Shown in pieces: positions 1-8,455 of a stretch of 32,323 nt of DNA (position 1 is the first letter of the stretch; every line of letters starts with the position of its first letter). Origin of the DNA: Chromatiales bacterium (GTDB lineage Bacteria; Pseudomonadota; Gammaproteobacteria; Ectothiorhodospirales; Ectothiorhodospiraceae); NCBI GenBank assembly GCA_028695255.1, contig JAQVJI010000011.1, positions 1-32,323 on the forward strand. Reading direction: 5' to 3'. Below the pieces are notes generated by a model that saw only the letters and a program-made list of their open reading frames with translations, did not search any database and was not told the DNA's origin. The translations under genes were made by a program, and so were the position numbers.

Positions 1-72
1 GGACATCGCCACGACCTCGCGCAGACGTTCCGCGAGATCAGACGGCACATGATCGAACGATGGGGGCGGCAC
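1..72 (-). CDS. Possible N-terminal fragment of a gene downstream of fliS (FliT-like position), truncated by window edge
   Basis: Minus strand from GTG at 72 stays open to the edge: VPPPSFDHVPSDLAERLREVVAMS; starts just after the fliS stop; position fits a FliT-like gene but there is too little sequence to assign. Confidence 0.25.
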   Translation of the reverse strand, partial: MPPPSFDHVPSDLAERLREVVAMS

Positions 73-76
73 GGGC

Positions 77-475
77 TCAGCCAGCCGGACGGACGGCATC
101 CCAACCGCTCTTGATTTCCTTCAGCAGGCCGGAGACCTCGTCCAGACGCTCGACGTCGTTGTGCAGATTGGCCTCCAGCAGACGGCGCGTCATGTAGCTG
201 TAGAGTCCGTCCAGGTTGTCGGCGATCGGTCCGCCGCGTTCGCGGTCGAGCGTCGCACGCAGACCCTCGATGATCTCGATGGCGCGACTGATGCGCTCGC
301 CCTTGTCGGCCGTCGCACCCTGCTGCATGCATATGCGTGCCGTGGCGATGCGCTCCAGCGCACCGTCGAACAGCATCTGGATCAGCCGATGCGGATCGGC
401 TTCCTGAACCTCACCCTGTACGCTCACCTGGCGATAGGCATTGAGTGCACTGCGGGTGTTCATCTGGTTGTACAT
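77..475 (-). CDS. fliS: Flagellar export chaperone FliS
   Basis: MYNQMNTRSALNAYRQ...DPHRLIQMLFDGALERI is a FliS signature; GAGGA Shine-Dalgarno-like sequence 8 nt before the ATG at 475; the ORF stays open upstream to a GTG at 541. Confidence 0.93.
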   Translation of the reverse strand: MYNQMNTRSALNAYRQVSVQGEVQEADPHRLIQMLFDGALERIATARICMQQGATADKGERISRAIEIIEGLRATLDRERGGPIADNLDGLYSYMTRRLLEANLHNDVERLDEVSGLLKEIKSGWDAVRPAG

Positions 476-569
476 GTCGTCGGTCCTCGATTCGGATGTC
501 GATTCGGTAGATACCTCGGGTGGTGGAGTCTTCTTGCTCACGACCCGCTCATCCCCTTTATCGGCCGGA

Positions 570-1928
570 TCATTGGAAACTGGAGAGCGCGCTCAACTGC
601 TGCGTCAAATAATCGCTGGTCTGTTGCATCTGGCCGAGCATGACGTCGAGCGCCGTGAACTGCCGCGACAGGCGATCCTCGAAGCGGGTAATGCGATCGT
701 CGAGGGCCTCGCGCTGCGCCGAGATGGACCGGAGCGAGGCCCGGACACCTTCGGAACGCGAGTCGAGCAGACCGCCGCTCTCCGCAAACCCCTTCACCAC
801 CGTCTCGAACTGATCGCCGAAGTCATTCAACAGCGACATGACGCCATCGACGTCTTCCGCGATGGCCTCGTCGAGCGTCGCGTCATCGATCGACAGACGG
901 CCGCCCTCCAGGCTCTTGATGCCGAGATTGATGAGGTTCCGGTATTGGGAATCCTCGTTGCCGCCATTGGTCAGCAGGGCCGACGACAGGGAATTGCGAA
1001 CCGAGCGCAGGGTGCTGTCGCCGACCAGCGGACCATTCTGCGTCTCGCCCGAAGGATCGACCTTGCCGTAGCCACTCATCATGGTGATGGCGGCATTGTA
1101 CGAGCCGACGAAGCCGGCGATCGCGTCCTTGATCGCCGAGCTGTTCATCGCGACGCTGACCGTCACCGGCGTGTCGCCGGTTTCGTTTTTCAACGTAATG
1201 CTGAGTCCGTCGACCGATTCATCGAGGGTGTTCGAGGCACTGGTGATGGCCAGGCCGTTGATCGTGACGTTGGCATCCTTCGCCTCCACCGTCTGTTCGA
1301 GGTTGGCGCTTGCAAGACGCGACAGCCCGTCGACGTCGGCATGGTTGCCGTCGTCGTCGGCCACGCCGACGGAGATGGTGTTGGCCGCACCGGTTTCGTC
1401 GGCCGTCATCAACAGGCGCCAGCCGGAACCGTCATTGACCACCGACGCCGTCACCCCGGCATCGGCTGCGTTGATCGCATCGCGGATGCCGGTCAGGGTG
1501 TTGTTTTCGGAATCGACGTCGATTTCGACCGCATCACCGCTACCGACCTGGATCGTCAGCTTGCCGGTGCCGATGACGTCGTCCTTGCCGTCGACGCCGA
1601 GGCTCGCCACCGCATGGGCCTTGGCGAGCTGGCCGACTTCGATGGTGTAGTTACCGGCGGAAGCGGTAGTGGACGCAGTGGCATCGACCACTGCCGTGTC
1701 CGAAGAAGTGGCCTTGTAGGTCTTGTCCAGGGAGGAAAGCTTACTGACCGCCGTCTGTACGGAGGCGAGCGAACTCTTGACGCTGCCGAAGGCCGAGAGG
1801 CGTACGTTGAGGCTCTCTTCCTTGGCATTCAGGCGATTTTCCGCCGGCGCGCGCTCGGCGCTCACGAGATTCTTGAGCAGCGAACTCAGATCGAGACCGG
1901 AACCGACACCCAATGTACTGATGGCCAT
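570..1928 (-). CDS. fliD: Flagellar filament cap protein FliD
   Basis: N-terminal GVGSGLDLSSLLKNLVSAERAP and C-terminal coiled region ITRFEDRLSRQFTALDVMLGQMQQTSDYLTQQL; adjacent to fliS and fliC. Confidence 0.95.
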   Translation of the reverse strand: MAISTLGVGSGLDLSSLLKNLVSAERAPAENRLNAKEESLNVRLSAFGSVKSSLASVQTAVSKLSSLDKTYKATSSDTAVVDATASTTASAGNYTIEVGQLAKAHAVASLGVDGKDDVIGTGKLTIQVGSGDAVEIDVDSENNTLTGIRDAINAADAGVTASVVNDGSGWRLLMTADETGAANTISVGVADDDGNHADVDGLSRLASANLEQTVEAKDANVTINGLAITSASNTLDESVDGLSITLKNETGDTPVTVSVAMNSSAIKDAIAGFVGSYNAAITMMSGYGKVDPSGETQNGPLVGDSTLRSVRNSLSSALLTNGGNEDSQYRNLINLGIKSLEGGRLSIDDATLDEAIAEDVDGVMSLLNDFGDQFETVVKGFAESGGLLDSRSEGVRASLRSISAQREALDDRITRFEDRLSRQFTALDVMLGQMQQTSDYLTQQLSALSSFQ

Positions 1929-2195
1929 GATGCTCTCCTGCCTTGCGGCGGCAACGACGTGCCTGCTGTGCGTTGCCAGCCGGCGTCAAACTGCCATCCC
2001 CTGTCGATTCGACCGACGACGGATGGGCCGGGGTGGAGGCCACGCTGTCCCTGATACAACGTCTGACCGAAGCGGCGACAACTACGCTGGACATGCCGCT
2101 GAACCCTTTGCGACCACCGCCGCTTCGATCATCTTCTCGGTTTCGTTCTGCCTCTCGGTAGAACCTTTAGCACATACTGGACCAGGCCTGCAGGC

Positions 2196-2630
2196 TCACG
2201 CCTCCTCGGCCACACCCATGCTGCCCAGATCGCCACGTGTCTTGAACGTCTCGGCCATTTCGACCATACGCTCGGGGGGAATCTCACGGATCAGTTCCTT
2301 GGTCTCGCTGTCCAGTACCTTGATGATGGTACGCCCGCTGCCTTCGTGCACGGTGAATTGAAGGTCGCGGTGTACCGCCTGAAAGTACTGATTGATCTCG
2401 CTGACCATGTCCTCCAGATCGCGTTGCGACAGGCCGGCCTGCCGGTCGGCCTTGTCGCCACTCCGTTCTGAATCCTGGACCGAATCCAGCTCCTGCTCCT
2501 TGCGTACACCAGGCAATTCGATCGGCTTCGGCGCTTCGGCAACGTGCGCATTCGGGCTCTGAGCGGGCTGCGCCGGGACCGTGACCGGTCGGGTCGGCAG
2601 ACTCAGATTAATGACTGGATCTTTCATCAT
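2196..2630 (-). CDS. flaG: FlaG family flagellar protein
   Basis: C-terminal LQFTVHEGSGRTIIKVLDSETKELIREIPPERMVEMAE typical of FlaG; between fliC and fliD; GAGGG before ATG at 2630. Confidence 0.9.
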   Translation of the reverse strand: MMKDPVINLSLPTRPVTVPAQPAQSPNAHVAEAPKPIELPGVRKEQELDSVQDSERSGDKADRQAGLSQRDLEDMVSEINQYFQAVHRDLQFTVHEGSGRTIIKVLDSETKELIREIPPERMVEMAETFKTRGDLGSMGVAEEA

Positions 2631-2735
2631 TGTCTTACCCTCGTGCAACGGGGGAAGGCGGCCCCCGGGTTTCCCCCGGAGCCGCCCCGCCGTTCAGTTG
2701 GCGTTTCCCCTTTCATGACGTCACATCATCTGCGC

Positions 2736-4013
2736 TTACCGCAGCAGAGCCAGCACGTTCTGCGGCAGGGCGTTGGCCTGGGCCAACATCGCCACACCCG
2801 CCTGCTGGAGGATCTGCGCACGGGTCAGGTTGGCCGTCTCCTGAGCGAAGTCCGCGTCCATGATACGCGAGCGGGCAGAGGTCAGGTTTTCGGACGACAC
2901 GGTCAGGTTCGAGATGGTGTTCTCGAAGCGGATCTGCACCGCACCCAGTTCGGACCGCAGATTCGAGATCTGGGTCAGCGCCTTGTCGATGGTGTCGATG
3001 GCAAGCGCGGCCTTTTCACGCGTGGTGACCGACACCTGGGTGAGGTTCATCTGGGTCATCGCCTGATTGCCAGAAGCCGCACCCATCAGACGCAGGCTGG
3101 TGGTGGTACCGACCACGGTCGCAGACATGCTGCTGGTGGTGGAGAAGGATACGTCGAAGCCGGCGCGGAGGTTGACCGAGGTCGTGCCATCGTCCTTCAC
3201 GACCGTCGCTGCCGACAGGTCGGCCTTGGACAGGGTCTCGCGATCGTCAGCAGACAGCGTGTTCAGGGTGCTGGTGCCATTGACGGTGGCGCGGATCTCG
3301 GAATTGACGTCGCGCACGATGCTCTCCATGGTCACCTTGCCGGCGGCACCGCCGTTGATGTTGACCGTGACCGAAATCGGGGTCGAGGGGGTGGTGGTGC
3401 CCACCTTGCCGACACTGATGGTGATCGAGGTGTTGGCCGCGACGCTCAGACCGGATGCGATCTGTTCGAGCGTAGCACCTTCGGCGCCCAGGATGTGGGT
3501 GCCGCCCAGTTCCGTGGTGCGCGCATCGACGCCGTCGACGCCGATGGTCTGGCCCTGGTTGGAACCGACCTGGAAGAACAGGTTGCTGAGGGTGCCGTCC
3601 AGGATGCGCTCGCCGTTGAACTCGGTGGCGTTCGCCACGCGGCTGACCTCGGCCACGAGCTGCTCGAGTTCGTTGTTCAACGCGGTGCGGTCCGAAGAGG
3701 CGTTGGAGTCGTTGGCCGACTGCACGGCAATTTCACGCATACGCTGCAGGGCGTCGCCGATGGTGCTGAGCGCGCCTTCCGCCGTCTGCGCGAAGGAAAT
3801 GCCGTCGTTGGCGTTGCGGACGGCCTGATCCAGGCCACGAATCTGCGCGGTGAAGCGATCCGAAATCGCAAGACCCGCAGCGTCGTCCTTCGCGCTGTTG
3901 ATGCGCAGACCCGAAGACAGACGTTCCAAGGCAGTAGCAAGGGAACCCTGAGACTTCGTCAGGTTGCGCTGAGAATTCAGCGACAGGACGTTGGTGTTGA
4001 TGACTTGTGCCAT
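2736..4013 (-). CDS. fliC: Flagellin
   Basis: N-terminal MAQVINTNVLSLNSQRNL...LERLSSGLRINSAKDDAAGLAI; LQRMREIAVQSAND; C-terminal SRIMDADFAQETANLTRAQILQQAGVAMLAQANALPQNVLALLR. Confidence 0.97.
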   Translation of the reverse strand: MAQVINTNVLSLNSQRNLTKSQGSLATALERLSSGLRINSAKDDAAGLAISDRFTAQIRGLDQAVRNANDGISFAQTAEGALSTIGDALQRMREIAVQSANDSNASSDRTALNNELEQLVAEVSRVANATEFNGERILDGTLSNLFFQVGSNQGQTIGVDGVDARTTELGGTHILGAEGATLEQIASGLSVAANTSITISVGKVGTTTPSTPISVTVNINGGAAGKVTMESIVRDVNSEIRATVNGTSTLNTLSADDRETLSKADLSAATVVKDDGTTSVNLRAGFDVSFSTTSSMSATVVGTTTSLRLMGAASGNQAMTQMNLTQVSVTTREKAALAIDTIDKALTQISNLRSELGAVQIRFENTISNLTVSSENLTSARSRIMDADFAQETANLTRAQILQQAGVAMLAQANALPQNVLALLR

Positions 4014-4112
4014 GGTCGTATCTCCTAAGTCTTTGAATTTCTGTCCCGTCGCCCTGGCGGCGGGGGCCGATACCGTGCCCCCAACGGGGCCTTGAGTTCG
4101 TCTTCAAGCAGC

Positions 4113-4139
4113 TTATCGGCGGCGGTTCCGGATTCTTTA
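4113..4139 (-). promoter_or_regulatory. Sigma28 (FliA)-type promoter P1 for fliC
   Basis: Minus strand reads TAAAGAAT-N11-GCCGATAA versus consensus TAAAGTTT-N11-GCCGATAA; about 100 nt upstream of the fliC start. Confidence 0.85.
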
Positions 4140-4210
4140 GGGGTGATATGAAACTTTTTTCCCCACCCCTTGGCCTTCCATCGGCCGATATTCCGTCGCC
4201 CTCAGGCTTC

Positions 4211-4237
4211 TTATCGGCACCACGCGGGTGGACTTTA
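4211..4237 (-). promoter_or_regulatory. Second sigma28-type promoter P2 for fliC
   Basis: Minus strand reads TAAAGTCC-N11-GCCGATAA, 98 bp upstream of the first copy. Confidence 0.8.
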
Positions 4238-4276
4238 GGAGGCCGTTGCAAATTACTGTTTTACCGGACGAACTCT

Positions 4277-4340
4277 GTAGGAGCGGCTCTGCCGCGATCA
4301 GGTATCGCACTTCGCCCCATCGCGGCGAAGCCGCTCCTAC
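4277..4340. repeat. REP-like inverted pair (GTAGGAGCGGCT...GCCGCTCCTAC)
   Basis: GTAGGAGCGGCTCTGCCGCGAT at 4277-4298 and ATCGCGGCGAAGCCGCTCCTAC at 4319-4340 are inverted copies with 2 mismatches; 3 nt past the stop codon of the cassette's last gene. Confidence 0.85.
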
Positions 4341-4343
4341 CGG

Positions 4344-5294
4344 TCACTCCAGCCGCGCCAGATAGATCCGGCAGTTCCCCTCGTGCTGGGAATAATAGGC
4401 GACCCAAAGCCCGTCATGTCGCCACGCCAAGCCGGGATAACTCGTGTCGCCACCCGATGGCAGGGATAAAAGTTCGGTCAACGTCGCCGCCTCCGGATCG
4501 AGCCGGCACAACGCGGTTCGGACCTCGCCGTCGTACAGCCGTCCGGCGGCGGCGATGCCGCCGTCCGGCAGGACGATCATGTGCGGCCCGCCGAATCGGC
4601 GGCCGAGCGGTTTCCAACTCCACTCCTTATAAGGCGGTGCGGCGCGGCCGAGCAGCGCGCTGTCGCGCTGGTCGTCGCAGCGCAGCAGGCACAGCGCCCG
4701 GTCGTCGGGCAGGAACAGCATCGAATGCTCGTTCGGATAGCCGCCCTCGACCAGACGTTCGACCAGCGAGCGATAGTTCAGACCGTCCTCGCTGCGATAG
4801 AGCCTCGCATGGCGTCGTGGCCGGCCCGGCTCCGGATCATCGAACACGGCATAGGCGACACCGTACGCCACGCCACGATGCCAGGTGACGCGCCACAACC
4901 ACATGCCCCGTTCACCGATCTCCTGCGGCAGGCCCCAGTGCCGACCGTCGCCGGAATGCCAGACCAGATTCCGCAACTGCGCCAGACGCCCGTCGCGACG
5001 GATCGCGGCCGCCGCCAGCAGCATCAGGCGCCCGTCCGGCATGACCGACAATTTGGGATCGCGCAGGTCCTCGCCGTCCACCGCCAGCACGGCAGCTTCC
5101 TCCCAACGGCGCCCATCGGCTGAACCCAGGACGCGTATGCGCCCATCGCCGGACACGTGGCTCAACCCTTCGCGGTACACCAGCCACATGCGGTCGTGCC
5201 ACTCCAGCAGGTCGGCAAACGCATTGTGGGGCGCGCGGTCGCCGATACAGGCGACATCGAGCAAGCGCAGCCGCGACAGGATGTCGTTGCTCAT
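4344..5294 (-). CDS. Sialidase-like (BNR/Asp-box) beta-propeller protein, no evident signal peptide
   Basis: Asp-box-like motifs SADGRRWEE, SGDGRHWGL, SEDGLNYRS; start at 5294 overlaps the stop of the PseI-like gene (ATGA). Confidence 0.75.
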   Translation of the reverse strand: MSNDILSRLRLLDVACIGDRAPHNAFADLLEWHDRMWLVYREGLSHVSGDGRIRVLGSADGRRWEEAAVLAVDGEDLRDPKLSVMPDGRLMLLAAAAIRRDGRLAQLRNLVWHSGDGRHWGLPQEIGERGMWLWRVTWHRGVAYGVAYAVFDDPEPGRPRRHARLYRSEDGLNYRSLVERLVEGGYPNEHSMLFLPDDRALCLLRCDDQRDSALLGRAAPPYKEWSWKPLGRRFGGPHMIVLPDGGIAAAGRLYDGEVRTALCRLDPEAATLTELLSLPSGGDTSYPGLAWRHDGLWVAYYSQHEGNCRIYLARLE

Positions 5295-6361
5295 GTCGAT
5301 GGCCGCTCGAACAAATCCCAGCTCGCCGGCGTGCCGGCGGCGACGTCGCGCACCACGCGCAGGCCGAGAATGCTGTCGTAATACTTGGGCGCCAGCCCGA
5401 AGCCAGGCCGGATCGCGCGCAGGCTGTCGGCCGTCACGACCTCGCCGGCCTTGAGATCGCGCGCGATGTAGAGCGAGCGACGACAGGCGAGCGCAGCCTG
5501 TTCCCCGACCGAAGGACCGATACGCGCCTCGCCGAGCGCCTGCCATGCGCGTTCGGTCTCGATCACCAGTTGCGCGAACTCCTGCGGCTCCATCGAGAAC
5601 GCGGCGTCGACCGCGCCGCCCGCCCGCGACAGCGTCAGGTGTTTTTCGATCATCACCGCACCGAGCGCGACGGCAGCGACCGCGACGCCGATGCCGAGGC
5701 TGTGATCGGACAGGCCGACAGGACAGCCGAATTGCTCGCGCAGCAGCGGAATCGTCCGCAGGTGCATGTCCCACGGCTGCGCCGGGTAGGTGCTGGTGCA
5801 CTTGAGCAACACGAGTTCGCGACAACCGGCGCCGCGTGCGGCCGCGATCGCCTCGCCGATCTCCTGTTCGGTGGCCATGCCGACCGACAGGATGAGTGGC
5901 TTGCCGGTGGCCGCCACGCGCCGGATCAGCGGCAGGTCGGTGCATTCGAAGGACGATATCTTGTGGCAGGGCACGTCCAGTGCTTCGAGAAAATCCACCG
6001 CCTGCGCGTCGAAGGGCGTGCTGAATGCGGGCAGCCCGCGTTCACGACAACGCGCGAAGATCGCCGCATGCCAATCCCAGGGCGTCGACGCCTGTCCGTA
6101 GAGATCGTACAGCCGCTGGCCATGCCAGGGACTGGCCGGGTCGTCCACCGCGAAACCGCGTCCCTCGCAATCGAGCGTCATGGTGTCCGGGGTGTAGGTC
6201 TGGAGCTTGACGGCATGCACGCCCGCATCGGCCGCGGCATCCACCAGCGCCAGCGCCGTGGCCAGTTCGCCACCGTGATTGCCGGACAGTTCGGCAACGA
6301 TGAACGGCGGTTCGTTCATGCCGACGCGGCGTCCGGCAATGATCACGCAGTCATCATTCAT
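5291..6361 (-). CDS. pseI: Pseudaminic acid synthase-like (PseI/NeuB family)
   Basis: PFIVAELSGNHGG, AVKLQTYTPDTMTLD, FSTPFDAQAVDFLEALDVPCHKISSFE, LLKCTSTYPA, VGLSDHSLGIGVAVAAVALGAVMIEKHLTLSR, C-terminal SAF-like domain. Confidence 0.92.
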   Translation of the reverse strand: MNDDCVIIAGRRVGMNEPPFIVAELSGNHGGELATALALVDAAADAGVHAVKLQTYTPDTMTLDCEGRGFAVDDPASPWHGQRLYDLYGQASTPWDWHAAIFARCRERGLPAFSTPFDAQAVDFLEALDVPCHKISSFECTDLPLIRRVAATGKPLILSVGMATEQEIGEAIAAARGAGCRELVLLKCTSTYPAQPWDMHLRTIPLLREQFGCPVGLSDHSLGIGVAVAAVALGAVMIEKHLTLSRAGGAVDAAFSMEPQEFAQLVIETERAWQALGEARIGPSVGEQAALACRRSLYIARDLKAGEVVTADSLRAIRPGFGLAPKYYDSILGLRVVRDVAAGTPASWDLFERPST

Positions 6362-7362
6362 GGTTCCGATTCCCGTGCGAGCGGCTCCGCCGCGACGAAA
6401 ATGTCTTCAATGTCATCTTCCGACACGAACCGATCCTCGCCATACCGCAACAGCGTCAGGCCGTGGCGGATCGCGCGCGGCGTCCGCACAGCCGGATCGC
6501 CGGCCAGCAGGTCCAGCAGGCGCGCGGGCGAATCGAGTCCGGCCTCGATGGCGAGGTTCGACGCGCCGCCGAAGCGCGGGTTGATCTCGATGATGCGCGG
6601 GCCGCTCTCCGGTGACCAGAAGGCCTGCACGACATTGTGGCCCACCAGCCCGAGTACCTCGCCCAGACGCATGACGGTATCGGTCAGCGCGTCCACGCGC
6701 TCGACGCGACAGACGATCGCCTCACCGCCGCGCACGGCGACGCGCCGCCGCGCCACTGCCTGCAACGGCCGGCCTTCGAGGTCCATCAGCAGGTCGACCG
6801 AGTATTCCGGTTCATCGACGTACGCCTGCACCAGCAGGTCCGGGTGAATCTCGCGCAGTGCGGCGAGCAAGGCCGGTGTATCGACACGCCCGGCACCCAT
6901 GCCGCCCTGCCCTTGCGCGGGGCGCGCAAAGACCGGGAATCCGGTCGGGACCCAATCTGCATCGAAGGTTTCGGGCACGGCAAAACCATGCGCGCGGCAG
7001 AATTCGACCAGCGCACGCTTGTCGCGGCAGATCGAAAGCGTCCGCGCCGAAGGCAGCAGGACCGTCGTGCCGACCGCACTCAACCGCTCGACCACCGGCA
7101 GCAACCACGGCATTTCCGCATCGGCCGTCGGCACCAGCAGACCGACCGCGTGTTCGGTACAGGCCGCAACCAGCGCCTCGCCATAGCCCGGATCGGACCA
7201 GCGCGGCAGACGCAGGGCGGCATCCGCCTCGCGCAACGCGACGGCATCGGCCACCACGTCGGCGGCCAGCGTCCGCAACCCGCGCGCGGTCGCGGCACGC
7301 CGGAACGCGCGCACCAGGGCGACCTTGGCCCCGCAGGCAGTGATCAGGACATTGCGGCGCAT
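6358..7362 (-). CDS. ATP-grasp protein (carbamoyl-phosphate-synthase-large-like ligase fold)
   Basis: FPVFARPAQGQGGMGAGRV, EPEYSVDLLMD, GPRIIEINPRFGGASNLAIEAG; ATGA overlap with pseI. Confidence 0.85.
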   Translation of the reverse strand: MRRNVLITACGAKVALVRAFRRAATARGLRTLAADVVADAVALREADAALRLPRWSDPGYGEALVAACTEHAVGLLVPTADAEMPWLLPVVERLSAVGTTVLLPSARTLSICRDKRALVEFCRAHGFAVPETFDADWVPTGFPVFARPAQGQGGMGAGRVDTPALLAALREIHPDLLVQAYVDEPEYSVDLLMDLEGRPLQAVARRRVAVRGGEAIVCRVERVDALTDTVMRLGEVLGLVGHNVVQAFWSPESGPRIIEINPRFGGASNLAIEAGLDSPARLLDLLAGDPAVRTPRAIRHGLTLLRYGEDRFVSEDDIEDIFVAAEPLARESEP

Positions 7363-7375
7363 GGGATTCTCGATG

Positions 7376-8455
7376 TCATGACTCCGGGTTCTGCCGTCCG
7401 TGCGACAACCAATCGAGCGGATAGCGGATGAAATCCACCTCCCCCATCACGGCTCGCGCGCGCGCCGACATCGCCCGCAGCGCGGAGGACTCGGCCAGAC
7501 AGGCCCCGATGCGCGCGGCCAGCGTCTGGACGTCCAGCGCCGGCAACGGGCCCAGATCGTATTGCGCGCCCACCGCCGCGACCGCGGCCGTCGCCGCGCG
7601 CTGATTGTCGGCGATGACGATGGCGAGTGCCGGCAGACCCAGGTAGCAACGCTCCCAGGTGGTGCCGCCGCCGGCGCCGATCGCCAGATCGGCCATCGCC
7701 ATGCGCTCGGCCATGTTGTCGGCCGACAGACTGAAAACTGCACCCGGCAGGGCCATCGTCCGCTCCCGCAATGGTTCCGCATGCGGGTTGGCCGCGCCGG
7801 CGATCACGTCGATGACCACACCTTGCAGCAACCCCTGCCGATGCAGAACCTGGAGCGCCGCCACCGCCAGCAGCGCCGCACCGTCACGATCGGCACCGCC
7901 ACAGGACACGAGGATGCGCCGGACCACACCGTCCCGCTCCCGCAGGCGCTCGCGCTCATGCAGAAACTCCTCGCGCAGCAGCGCGAACCGCGGCCCGTGC
8001 AGCAAACGGCAATGCGCCGGCAGCCGCGGCCGCCACAGCACATCGGCATCGCCGGAACGAAAATTGGGGTCAAGCAGGACATCGCAGTCGTGATCGCGAT
8101 CGGCCAGATCGTCGATCACCAGCAGATGCCCGACGCGAGCGCGCAGCGCCGTTTCCCAGACACGGTCGATGCGGTAGTGATCGACGATCAGCCAGTCCGC
8201 GTCGCCGAGTTCGTCGACGATGCGTGCCGTCGCCGCGGCATCGGCCACCGCGTCGAATTCATCGGCACCGGGCAAGACGTGGCAGTCGAAACCGGCCGCC
8301 ACGATCGCCTGCCGCATGTCGCCCACTGCCTGCCGGCAGACGAAACCGACCTCGCCGCCCTGCCGACGTAGCGCCTGGGCCAGCGTCAGACAACGCGCGA
8401 CGTGGCCGCTGCCGAGGATTTCCGAAGCGTCTGCACGGACGACGAAACGCATCAT
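7376..8455 (-). CDS. pseG: PseG/SpsG-like UDP-sugar hydrolase
   Basis: [40 protein letters not shown]; glycosyltransferase-B-like C-terminus with GAGGGTTWERCYLGLPAL; start overlaps the upstream stop. Confidence 0.88.
   Translation of the reverse strand: MMRFVVRADASEILGSGHVARCLTLAQALRRQGGEVGFVCRQAVGDMRQAIVAAGFDCHVLPGADEFDAVADAAATARIVDELGDADWLIVDHYRIDRVWETALRARVGHLLVIDDLADRDHDCDVLLDPNFRSGDADVLWRPRLPAHCRLLHGPRFALLREEFLHERERLRERDGVVRRILVSCGGADRDGAALLAVAALQVLHRQGLLQGVVIDVIAGAANPHAEPLRERTMALPGAVFSLSADNMAERMAMADLAIGAGGGTTWERCYLGLPALAIVIADNQRAATAAVAAVGAQYDLGPLPALDVQTLAARIGACLAESSALRAMSARARAVMGEVDFIRYPLDWLSHGRQNPES

Noticed and set aside
441-2054. 537 aa plus-strand ORF opposite fliD and fliS
   Set aside because: GC-rich shadow ORF; fliD and fliS on the other strand have clear family motifs.
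2163-2190. Possible sigma28 promoter upstream of fliD
   Set aside because: A TAAAGGTT-like -35 is present, but the sequence 11 nt downstream (CAGAACGA) does not match GCCGATAA.
2658-2692. GC-rich imperfect hairpin between fliC and flaG as a terminator
   Set aside because: Stem has mismatches and no downstream U-tract on the minus strand; could be a processing site but unsupported.
2544-4028. 494 aa plus-strand ORF opposite fliC
   Set aside because: Antisense shadow of flagellin, low-complexity R/H/G/D-rich translation.
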